From contig NC_037088.1 in NCBI RefSeq assembly GCF_002994745.2, forward strand, positions 2,113,001 to 2,177,000: 64,000 bases of DNA, written 5' to 3'. The notes beneath the pieces are model-generated. The model was not told the origin of the DNA, did not search any database, and saw only the letters and a program-made list of their open reading frames with translations. The position numbers and the translations under genes were made by a program. This document shows, one piece after another, positions 49,085 to 59,627 of this stretch (the stretch's first letter is position 1; each line of letters opens with the position of its first letter). The DNA comes from Rosa chinensis (taxonomy: Eukaryota > Streptophyta > Magnoliopsida > Rosales > Rosaceae).

Positions 49085-49939
49085 CAATCAATTGTAACGA
49101 AAAAGAATTTCCTTGCTATAGGCTATAGAATGTACAACGACGAAAGTAAATTTCATCACTATACAATACACAACTTATGAAGACAAAAATAAATTTCCTC
49201 GTTATAGATTATAATATGTACGACGATGAAAGTAAATTTCATCGTTATAGGTTATACAACTTACTACGACAAAAAGTAAATTTCCTTATTATACACTATA
49301 CAACCTATAACGACAAAAGTAAATTTCCTCGCTATAGACTATACAACCTACAACGACAAAAGTAAATTTCCTCGCTATAGCAAATACAACCTACAACGAC
49401 AAAAGTAAATTTCCTCGCTATAAACCATATAACCTATATCGACAAATGTAAATTTTCTCGTCATATAAGAAAGAAAATAAATTTCCTCGTTAAAGATTGC
49501 TTATAGTGAGAAAAGACTTCCTTGCCAAAAGATACCTACAACGACGAAAATGTTTTTTTTTTAGTTTTTTATTATTTATAATTTCTAAATTATTTACATA
49601 TCATTAGGGAGGAAATAATACTTTAGCGATGAAATTTATTTTATAGGGAAATATATTTAACTATTATTTTCTAGCCTTCAAAAATTTTCAGTGAGAAAAA
49701 AGTATGAGTTTAGGCGAGGAAAAAAATTATAGCTAAAGAATAACGGCGAGAAAAAAATATTTTCATCGTGAAAAGGGATTGGCGAGGAAGCATTATTTTT
49801 CTCGCTGAAACTTTTCTTGACCACCCTACCGTGAGGAACTGGCGACCAAAATATTTTCCTCGCGAAAACAATACGGCGAGGAAATCTCAGTTTTCAGCGA
49901 CAAATTTGTTCCTCACAAATTAGCATTTTTGTTGTAGTG
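49085..49939. mobile_element. CACTA right end with subterminal repeat array
   Basis: The sequence ends ...GCATTTTTGTTGTAGTG at 49939, the complement of CACTACAACAAAAATGC, a canonical CACTA terminus. Inward, from about 49085 to 49500, lie about ten degenerate units of roughly 38-40 bp (ACGACAAAAGTAAATTTCCTCGCTATAGA type). Variants of TTTCCTCG and GGCGAGGAAA then run in both orientations to the end. These are the transposase-binding type repeats of CACTA elements. No matching CACTACAA left end is seen upstream in the window. Confidence 0.85.
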
Positions 49940-51614
49940 CGTCTTGATTCGGTTTCGGTCTTGGGTAACCCGAATTTCCTAACACTCTCTTCCTAGCATT
50001 ACTGAAAAATAAAAGGGAAACAAACATATAGATTGCTTTAGATTTGGTTACAGATAATACTGCAGATGCGGGCCTGCAGAAACAATATTAATCTGTTTCT
50101 ACGTACTTCAAAACCATTAATAAACATGTTAATATATAGTTAATTGCATTACAAAGATCGTGCATGTCTACAGATCTAACAGTGGACTTTAGGTTTAAAA
50201 ACTCCTTCCCATGATATCAAATGATGCTTGATTTCCCAACATATATACATCCGATCCATTTCTTTTTACCGAAGGGACAGCTATGAATCCTATGAACTCA
50301 ATTTTCTGTATATATCCTTTATGAGGATCATATGTATAATATCTGCATCCATGATTCCATGTTAGATTTGTCTGCGTTATATAAATTCATGCCAACTTAA
50401 CCTCATCGTCGACCTCGTAGCAAACAAAGAATTAACTCATGCAGTACTAGAGATTGAGGGTGATGCATACCCTTACAGTAAGGCCTATGTGGCAGCTGCA
50501 GTCCCACGTTGTACCTACATGGCATCTAACATTCTATTTTCCAATCAATTAAGCCACTGAGTGGTAGAGCTGTTGAGCACGTGGAATGTCAGCAATTTTC
50601 TAGCAGGGAGAAAAGATGCCAAAAACTTGGTGGTTACTGGTGCCAGTGGTAAGGATTATTTTTATTACATCTACTGACATTGGTCGAAAACGATTAATTG
50701 TAATCTTCAATTTGATCATCATGTTGTTACTTTCTATAATTGGTTAGAATACTTCAATAAATATTATATATATATATATATATATATGCGCCCGCGCGTA
50801 TATCTGTGTGTAAGCACGCGCGCCGGGGAATTTCTCTAGCTAGAAATTAACTGCTTGCGGTGGAAACACAGTCTAGTTAGAATCAACTTCTAACTTAATC
50901 GGCTTCAGATTGCAAATCAGGATGGGGGCATGGGGCATTACAAGGGTTATGAATCTAACTATTAACATAAATTTTTGAAACAAAAGTTATAAGAATTAAG
51001 TTATATAGAGTATAGAGTCACCTTAAACTTCTTCGTGACTACACCCCTGCAGGTTGGCTGGTTCTAATTTATAGGAATGTACGTATATCCGACTAAAGAA
51101 AACATATAGGGAAATAGACAACTCCTCAATTTTGCTTGGAATAATTATTTGGAACAAATGCTTTGCAGATGCTCGTTTGCTTGGCAGTTTTTGGACTTGT
51201 ACATAATTCCTTTGTATTTGTTGAGAGTATATGCTTCACTTAGAAGACTGATGTTACCAAATAATTGTATCCCGTAACTTTAATTATATGTCTCCGCTTA
51301 TTGTGTTAGAAGTGACTATTAATTTCAGTATTCTTGACTTCCACCGTATTGGTTATTTCATATATAGCACATTGTAGAAAAATCCTTGATAAATTATCAT
51401 TTTGCTATTATATCCATAAAATTTCAAATCATGCTCATAAGGACAAACTTTTGCACATAAAAACAAGTTGTAATGTTGTTACCATGTGTCAGCAACATAT
51501 TTACATATTTACAATTGTAATATTTAGACATGAATAACTAAATATATATACATCTTAATTATTTTCTTTAATTCAAACTTTTTTCTCTTCAAATGAAGAG
51601 AGAGAAACTGCATC

Positions 51615-51646
<32 letters not shown>

Positions 51647-53585
51647 CCACATCAGACCCTCGTCCAGTTCTGCTATTGCTTGAAGATCAAGACAATATTG
51701 AAGGTCACCTGCTACTGCTTCGACATGGAAATGATATTAATGTTAACTCTACTACTGCTTTTGGGGATGGAGAAGAACTAACAAATTTTTTCTATTGATT
51801 GAAGATCGAGACAATTTTAAAGGTTAGCTAATACTACTTCGAGAAGGAGAGCTTTGCTACTGCTTTGAGGATGGAGAAGAAATGGCAAACTTTTTCTACT
51901 ACTTAAAGATCGAGATAATATTGAAGGTTAGCTGCTACTACTCTGAAACATCTGCATCCTCGCCCACGTCGACCACGACAAGACCATCCTCTACAACCAC
52001 CTAATCTCTGACTCTGACAACGGCATAATCCACCCTAAACTTGAGGAGTAGGAGGTTGTTCTCGTTCTCTATTGAAATCTGGAGCCTGGGATTAGACAAT
52101 GGCGTGTGGGGGTTTGGTGGTGTTGGGCTGGGGCCTCTGACCGGATGAGCTTGCTTGGGGTTTACTGCATAACTTTGCACCACCATGACCACTCTGTCAC
52201 TGTCATCGACTCAATCCAAGGTGCACTTGGTGCACCAATGTCATTGGATTTGTGGGTGGGAGATGAAGTGGTTTTTCTGGATTTTGGTTTTGCTGTAGTG
52301 GCACCTCGATAATTTTAACAAAAAAATGTTTTAATTCATAATTGCACATGATAGATCAAGGATTATGCCTACTCCATTCTCTTTGCGCCTAAGCATTGTA
52401 TCCTGATTTGTATGAAACTTACATAAATTGATTTTTCTATTTTTCCAACTATTGTCTGATGTTATTATGTACTTTTCTATTTTAAATAATTTAAACAATC
52501 AATAAATCACGACTCATGATTGTCCGATCTACATATATGCTTTAATTAATTATAAAAAGAACGAAATTATAAAAAGAACGAACGAACCATCTTCTGTGTT
52601 GAAGGAACAATTATGGGGTGAACGATTCTTAGATAGAGCAAGCGTACCGCGCGGTACGCCCAACCAATCAGTGTTTATACATGGAGGTGTTTTGAATATT
52701 TTATTTTAATTAAACATGAGTAATTTCAAAATATAATTAAAAAATAAATAAACATGATTAGCCGGGCCGGGCGTACCACGTGGCTTGTACCTCTGACATA
52801 CCTAAAAATTTCTCTTTTGAGGTAGACCGTAGACAGCATAGCTAATTGAGATCATTCATCATTCGAAATTTGAAAGGTCATTTGTGTGCCGAATGTAATA
52901 AAGACAGTCTCGATAAGATTAATTAATGCAAGTGGTAATTAACTAAAAGTCCTAGTTATTAATTAATGAATTAATTTGGGGAGTTGTATATAGTTGGCTT
53001 AACTTAATCGGGTTTGAATAATATGATCATTGTGTTGAAATGGTGTAGCTAGCATGATGACTTTATTGTTTGTGGCTTCTATTGATTTTACTTTTCCAAT
53101 TATATAACCGTCGGATCACGTTAGCTGCAGATGGTTAAATTTTCTCCAATCCGTCTACAGTCTACTATTAGTTCTTCTTGGTCAATCGATGATTAGCTTT
53201 CTATTTTAAATGTAAATTTCCATGTGACCATAACTTGCTCTCCAAATGTACAAGGCCGCCAAACTTGAAATTTCGAGTGATCCCAATCCTCTTCTTGGCT
53301 AATTTCAGCCTTGATTATCGAGACTTCTAATCTCATCGTTTAGGCAAGGATAATCAAAGGGTGAAATTAGCCAAGGAGATGATTAGGATTCAATTTCGAG
53401 ATCCCTTTGTGAGAAAATAAAAGACATCATTTACGAAAAACATTTGTGACATCGAGAAATATCATAAACCACTAAAAATCAATCATATCTAAATTATTAT
53501 AAAAATATCAATTTTTACATTAGAATTTGTCCAATTTTATATTGAAAAAAAAAATTACCAAAATTATGATATCTACACTAGCAAA
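49940..53585. other. Gene-free stretch with minor repeats
   Basis: No supported gene. Contains (TA)n at about 50766-50787, a GA run at about 51609-51645, loosely repeated GAAGATCGAGACAATATTGAAGG-like units at 51680-51930, and a probable small MITE at 52623-52806. Confidence 0.45.
52623..52806. mobile_element. Probable small MITE
   Basis: The left part TCTTAGATAGAGCAAGCGTACC and the right part, whose complement reads TTTTTAGGTATGTCAGAGGTAC, are imperfect inverted repeats. A partial relative starts near 57886 (TTCTTAGGTAGGGCAAACGT), also followed by CAACCAATCA. No certain target duplication. Confidence 0.45.
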
Positions 53586-53590
53586 GCTGC

Positions 53591-56500
53591 TGTCACGCCC
53601 CTGATTTTATACACAATAAATCGATATATAACCCCATAATTATATATGCGTGAAATGTTCAGCCATCAATACAAAATACTTAGAAACTTATTTCCTTTTA
53701 ACCCAAGTACATATTGATGCCCTGAACCCACAAATTCTATATTGACTCGCCCCACAGAGTCACACAACACATGAGTTTACGAATTAAATTGTCAACAACA
53801 AAATAAAACGTAAATACTCCTCAAAGCTCACTACAAACGGAATTCTCTATAACGGTAAGGTCACAAAATTGACTTATTACCGTTAAGCTGCAAGCACGCT
53901 ACCTCAGCATCAGCCACGATCAACCTGACCTGCAGAATAACCCCTACACCGTTGGAATGGTGTACCGGGTTGTCACACAACAAACCCGGTAAGCTTTTGC
54001 AAGCCCGTATGAGTAACTCAAAACAACTCACACCAATTCACGAGATGAAAGCCCGCACAACTCACGCCAAACACGAGGAAAACCTTTCAACTCGAGAATA
54101 AGGAAAACATACCATATTTTCCCAAAACAGTACATTCTTTTCCCAAAAGAAACAATAAAGGTCACACCGTGACCAAATCATATAAATTGAAACTCTGACA
54201 ATTGAATATGATAAACAAGTCCTCCCAGGACATTTAAAAGAAAGAATCCCCGAAACTCCCTTTCAAAACACGTTCTCAAATCAACACAAGTCACCCCGTG
54301 ACAAAATCATAATAATTGAAACTCTGACAATTAAATATGATAAACAAGTCCTCCCAGGACATTTAAAAGAAAGAATCCCCGAAACTCCCTTTTAAAAACA
54401 CGCACTCATGAGCATCAGATAGCTCCCCGCTACCCCCCATGATGTACCAACAACAAATCAATCCAACCTAGACACACAACACAACAACACAGATTCACCA
54501 CGAAGCCACCAATACATGAATACATATGTATGTATATATATATCCCATAATATATATATGTACACACATAGTCAATCACTCAGAAATGCCACCAATACAT
54601 GAATACATATGTATATATATATATATGCACACACGTAATCATTCACTCAGAAATGCCATTAATATCATCTATAGTCACAGTTAATTTCATAACTCAAAGA
54701 CAACATGGTAACTAGACTCATAACACAGATAAATCATTGGTCACCATCTGCAACCTATCACCGTCTATGACTCTTGGTTTTCATACCCCGTCTAGTCTTA
54801 GAACCAACCGTTGGTCACCATCTGCTACCCATGCTTTTCAGACCCCATCTGGTCTCAAGTCAACGTTAAGTAAGTCACACCTGACCTAAAAACGTTACGA
54901 CCATCTAGTTCCGGCTTTCCCTATCTCTGCTCACCATCTGTGACCCTTGGTACAAGGACCAATACATTTAAAATGAGTCACTCTTGACTCCAAAATGTAA
55001 CCTCAAACTCAATACTTTTCAAACAATAGAAAACATCTTTTCCACAATATTGATTCTATGAAAAGTCTCATTCAACAATAATATGAACCCATTATGCATA
55101 TTATTCATCACACATCAACCACAAGAATATATATATATATATATATATATATTTCATGTAAATATATATATATACGTAGTCATTCGCTCAGGAATGCCTA
55201 CTAATACCAACTATAGTTTGCAGTTAAATAATTAACGCCAAAACGATAACGGTAATTCTGTTCATTGATGAACCTTGTGAGATTACTCACCTTGAGACTC
55301 CCGCTGCGTCTTCTATACAGAACCGAACCAAAACTATCACCAACAACTCGTCCAATTCACCTTTAGAAGCACCTAATCACCAATGACCTTAAATCAGTAA
55401 CGATTCACAAACAATTTAAGTCCGAAACCCCTGTTTTGAACTAAATCCCCAAAGTGACGCCAATCGAGGCGAAACCACATCCGAGACCACCCAATATCTC
55501 TGGAACACTTCTACGATCGATATGTCCAAACCACAATTCGATCGGACGCTCGGATCCTCACGGATCGAAGCATCAAACGGTCAGAAACCGTAAAAATCAC
55601 AATATATTCATACGATCTCCAAAAATTGCGTATTATATATCAAAACGCTCGTATCGACGAGTGGATGATATACAATACCAGAAAATAACCATCACATGGC
55701 CGGAAGGCCACCATAACGCCGCCACAGTCGGCGGTGCAACCACCACAACCACCACCGACCAAAACTCAAAACCACAAAAATCAAGCCAACCAGAAATGTT
55801 CATCATGAAGAGTAGAGCAACTTTGATACCTGGAGCTAAGTCTGGTTCGGCCTAGATCGTCCTAGATCAAGCTTGCAAGATCGGCCAATCGCAGCCATCT
55901 GATCAAACCCCAGATTCGTTGTGCACCGCAGATTTTCAAACCTAGATCTTCCACTCCACACGCAAAATCGTCCTTCAAGGCGGGCATGAGGATGATCAGA
56001 AGGAGGAGGAGATTCCAAAACCAAGAAGGATCGGCCGAGACGTCACCGGAAAAGTGGATTTCCGGTCGGGTCCCGATTCGTCTACTGTAGCGGCTCCGAT
56101 CACTACCTTCCGGTGAACCGCGGTGCAAACCAACACCACATGGAGGAGCGCACGGAGGAGGCGAACAGATCTGGGCTCGTCTGGTGGTCCACCGTCGCCG
56201 GAGCTCGTCGGAAAATCCGGGTCGGATCCACCGGGTCTGGGTCGGGTCAGTCGAAAATCAGGAGAGAGAACGGAGAGAAATGAGAGTTTCTGAAAATGGA
56301 AACTTACCAAATGAGAATAGTAACTTTCCCGAAAGGGAAACCCCTATATATAGTAACTTTCCAAATTTTTCAAACACTCATAACTTTCTCATACGAACTC
56401 CGATTTCCTCATTCCACATGTCCACGAACTTGTATCGACGCGCTCTACAACTTTCGTGAAGGAAGTTTTTGGAGAATCCCAACGTATCAAAAGTCAACCT

Positions 56501-56635
56501 TGAACCCCCCCTAAAGTCACACTTTACGAATAAAAATTCGTCCGAAACACTTCTGCTCCGTCCACGAGCCATGAAACCGTCCGATACCCACAATTTAAAT
56601 TCCGGAAAATAAATACGAATTTCCGGGGCATCACA
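53591..56635. mobile_element. About 3.0-kb solo LTR (Ty3/gypsy, Tekay/Del-like) with GCTGC target duplication
   Basis: It begins TGTCACGCCCCTG and ends CCGGGGCATCACA, flanked by a perfect 5-bp GCTGC duplication (53586-53590, 56636-56640). Such long LTRs with TGTSAYRCCCC-type mirrored ends are typical of plant chromovirus retrotransposons. No gag, pol or second LTR is present, so recombination between two LTRs most likely left one. Inside are a 129-bp tandem duplication (from 54161 and from 54290), a shorter duplicated block with TA runs (54505 and 54587), and a GC-rich right third. Open frames there have no recognisable product. Confidence 0.83.
54161..54410. repeat. Tandem duplication (about 129 bp) inside the solo LTR
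   Basis: Two copies sharing ACAAGTCCTCCCAGGACATT and AAGAATCCCCGAAACTCCC in the same order and spacing. Confidence 0.9.
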
Positions 56636-56640
56636 GCTGC

Positions 56641-58016
56641 TCATAATAGTTTTTTTGGGCCTGTAAGGAATAAATAAATTTGACGTCTGTGAGGTTACAA
56701 GCTGTAGGAATATTCAGGTATTTTCAGGTTGCTCGTGCGAAAAGTCAGGTTTTGAATTGTGAATCAGATTATTCAGACAACATTTTGTTTTCAAACGAAC
56801 AATTTCAACGAAATCTTTACAAGTGAAAAATTAGTAAACATAAATTCCCTTTGAATTGAAAAGCAAAGATGGTCAAGTAATGTGAAAACAAGACACTCTT
56901 GTTTCCGGAATGAATGTAAAACAAGAGTTTTCTTTTCCCTATCAAAGGTCAAAACAAAAAAAACAAATTTTTTTTTTTTTTTATCGGTAAAACCTAATTT
57001 CTTGCAAGGATGGACAAGGGGTTTTACCAAATCAACACAATTATGACTTTGTTGAGTTGGATCAAGAGGATTGACTTTTGTAATTAAGTCAATGGATTCG
57101 ACAATCGGACACATATTTGACTTGGATTCACGAGCAACACGTGATGAATTTGTTTAAGTGAACAAAGTACATCCATTGCTTTCACCAACAGCAACAAACC
57201 AACGAACACCCATCTCTAATTTATTAGTTTTTTTAACTAATTAATTAATCCTCGATTAGTTTCAGCGACCACTGGTCAACATTTTTTGTTCATCGTATGG
57301 TTAGGATCATCATCTCTTTGTTGGGATTAGGGTTTACACAGCTGGGTTCTTTGACCAACAACCTTACCTCATTTCTGGTCCTATTCTTCTTGGTCCCCTT
57401 CAATTAATCATCGTTCAAAATATTTTTTCCTATGGACGTGGGATCGATGACGAAGCTAGAGGCTTCTAGTTTTGTTTATGTCACCAGACGTCTACCTCTT
57501 TACATGAATTTAACTTAACAAGCATCATGTACATTCTTATATGAAAATTTGAAAAATAAATAATTGTTGAACATAAATTTGATATTTAGTTGTTTTTTCT
57601 TCTTCATGATTTTAGAATTTAGGGATATACTTGTTCCGGTAACACATGGATATATAGGTCCAAGTTGTTGAACATAAATTTGATATTTAGTTGTTTTTTT
57701 CTTCTTCATGATTTTAGAATTTAGTGGTATACTTGTTCCGGTCACACATGGATATATAGGTCCAAGATAATGACGACTTTCTTGGGGGGTTGTTTTCATT
57801 AATCTGCATTAAGTTCTAAATATTTCAAGGTTATAATGTCAACCCAAATGTCACTGATCACCAGAAAATAAAAGTTAACTATAGTTCTTAGGTAGGGCAA
57901 ACGTGTCAGCCACGTAGTACGCTCAACCAATCATGTTTCTCTATTTTTTAATTACATTCTTAAACTACCCATGTATAATTAAAGTGAAATATCCATAACA
58001 TCTCATGCATATATAT
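56641..58016. other. Spacer
   Basis: No gene recognised. Holds the 101-bp tandem duplication at 57564-57766 and AT-rich sequence. Confidence 0.45.
57564..57766. repeat. 101-bp tandem duplication
   Basis: Copy 1 is 57564-57664 and copy 2 is 57665-57766, starting TTGTTGAACATAAATTTG and ending TATATAGGTCCAAG. They differ by one inserted T and a few substitutions, so the duplication is recent. Confidence 0.95.
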
Positions 58017-58369
58017 TAGGGATTTTGTCCACTTACCCCATTTTTAGGGATTTTTTTCCCACTTACCCCATTAAGTTTTTTTAATTCTCTCTTACCCAAT
58101 ACACTCTAAGGGAGTCTTCCCTAATACCTTTTTTTTTGTTTTTAATTTTTTTTTAATACCATTTTACCCTCACCCCCTTGTTACTTAGAGAGAGAGAGAA
58201 AAAAAAAATAGAAGAGAGAGAAACCATGGGAGACTTCGCCGGAGCCGGTCACCGGCTGCCGGAATCCGGTCACCGGCCGCCGGATTCCGGCCAACCTCGC
58301 CGGATTCCGGCCAACCTCGCCGGATTCCGGCCAACTTTCGCCGGAATCCTGTCGCCGGATTTCGGTCAC

Positions 58370-58797
58370 CCAATAGACATCTATTGCCCCCCAATAGACG
58401 TCTATTGCCCCCCAATAGACGTCTATTGCCCCCCAATAGACGTCTATTGCCCCCCAATAGACGTCTATTGCCCCCCAATAGACGTCTATTGCCCCCAATA
58501 GACGTCTATTGCCCCCCAATAGACGTCTATTGCCCCCCAATAGACGTCTATTGCCCCCCCAATAGACGTCTATTGCCCCCTAATAGACGTCTATTACCCT
58601 CCAATAGACGACTATCAGCCATGTATTGCCCCCCAATAGATGACTATCAGCTATGTATTGCCCCCAATAGACGACTATCAACCATGTATTGCCCCCCAAT
58701 AGACGTCTATTAACCATGTATTGCCCTCCCAAGAGACGATTATCAGCCATGTATTGCCCCCCAATAGACGTCTATTGCCCCAATAGACGTCTTTGAT
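58370..58797. repeat. 21-bp palindromic minisatellite
   Basis: About a dozen near-perfect 21-bp units made of the 14-bp palindrome AATAGACGTCTATT plus a G and six or so C, followed by degenerate units with ATGTATTGCCCCCC spacers. As 21 is a multiple of three and the units lack stops, frames stay open on both strands. The predicted open frames here are by-products. Confidence 0.97.
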
Positions 58798-58801
58798 TCT
58801 A

Positions 58802-58940
58802 TCTGGTATCTACCAATCTCGGTTCAAACTTAGCATCCAACATGACATTTCTCGGCTTCAAGTTGTTATGCATAATTTGAGGCACATATGCATGAAGATA
58901 CTGAAGCCCTTTAATCACCCCAACTGCAATCCGAAGCCGA
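58802..58940 (-). pseudogene. Captured receptor-like kinase catalytic-loop fragment
   Basis: Minus-strand translation from 58940 gives RLRIAVGVIKGLQYLHAYVP, then a catalytic-loop-like HNNLKPRNVML and KFEPRL, before a stop near 58801. This is the HxNLKPxNVLL pattern of plant LRR receptor-like (often catalytically atypical) kinases. Only about 46 codons are present. No other kinase part is next to it. Confidence 0.75.
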
Positions 58941-59254
58941 AAATGCTCTAGGCACCCACGTCCAGAGCTGCTTTTCTCACCGGTGGTCCAACCGGAGCTT
59001 TGATCGGAGAGGTAGCTTCAAGCAGAGCTTCTTCGTCGCCTTCAGGTAGCTTCGACCGGAGCTCCACCACGTTCGCTCGACTCACATTCACCACCTGATG
59101 GTCCCGGGTCGACCCGGCCGGCAAAAACGCCTTCTGACATCCAGTTGGTTAGGGCCACCAGCAGCAGCGAATTCTTCTCAAGTCGGATCTCAGACTCTGT
59201 CCGCTCCTCGCCGCAGAAGAAAGGTTGAAAACCTATCAACCTAGCCAACTTGAT

Positions 59255-59375
59255 GGTCCGGAGTCTCGAAATCCGGTGAAACCTTGAGGCCGATGAGTTT
59301 TAGAAGACGGCGGTTGTCGGTGCCATCAGGGCGACGAGTGGCCTTCTGGACCTTCGACACTATCGTTGACGAAGA
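59255..59375 (-). pseudogene. Possible captured carboxylesterase (CXE/GID1-type) N-terminal fragment
   Basis: The minus strand reads VQKATRRPDGTDNRRLLKL followed by KVSPD. This resembles the RRxDGTxNRRL motif near the start of plant alpha/beta-hydrolase carboxylesterases. About 40 codons; the hydrolase core is absent. The match rests on one motif, so it is tentative. Confidence 0.45.
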
Positions 59376-59434
59376 GTGGAGCGACGAGGAGAGAGAGAGA
59401 GAGAGGGAGAAAGCCGGCTCCGGTGTCCGGCATC

Positions 59435-59472
<38 letters not shown>

Positions 59473-59627
59473 CGCAGTGGTAATGGTGGCAGTGGTTGTA
59501 ATTATTTAATTGAGTTGAGGGTAAAATGGTTATTTGATGTGAAATTGGGTTAGTGGGAATAAAAATCTGTTGATGGGGTAAGTGGGTTAACTTTGGCTCA
59601 TTTTGGGGCTTTTGGTCAAGAACCCTA

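Larger units (their letters stand above)
58017..59627. mobile_element. TIR-like repeat, copy C, with captured gene fragments
   Basis: The ends TAGGGATTTTG ... CAAGAACCCTA form short inverted repeats, with a second inverted pair just inside (CCACTTACCCCA and TGGGGTAAGTGGG). Order inside: AT-rich arm, short GA run, GCCGGA-rich block (58230-58370), palindromic minisatellite (58370-58797), a receptor-kinase-like fragment (58802-58940, minus), a GC-rich block with a carboxylesterase-like piece (about 59255-59375, minus), a long GA microsatellite (59391-59466), and the right arm. It has no transposase. Architecture and gene pieces resemble a Pack-type non-autonomous DNA transposon. The flanks are (TA)-rich, so the target duplication cannot be read with certainty. 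Confidence 0.65.

Noticed and set aside
50590..50660. Short VVTGASGK-like frame suggesting a dehydrogenase exon
   Set aside because: Only about ten codons and no continuation in any frame; a chance match is likely.
52106..52312. 68-codon frame ending LDFGFAVVAPR
   Set aside because: No homologous domain, no splice context, and placed among degenerate repeats.
55454..55855. 133-codon open frame on the plus strand
   Set aside because: It lies inside the solo LTR; composition reflects GC-rich LTR sequence and no domain is recognisable.
58178..58713. Overlapping open frames of 97-119 codons on both strands
   Set aside because: They are produced by the stop-free 21-bp palindromic array (PPIDVYC / GGNRRLL repeats), not by a gene.
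58370..58797. CRISPR-like regular repeat
   Set aside because: A direct tandem minisatellite with no unique spacers, in a plant nuclear genome.
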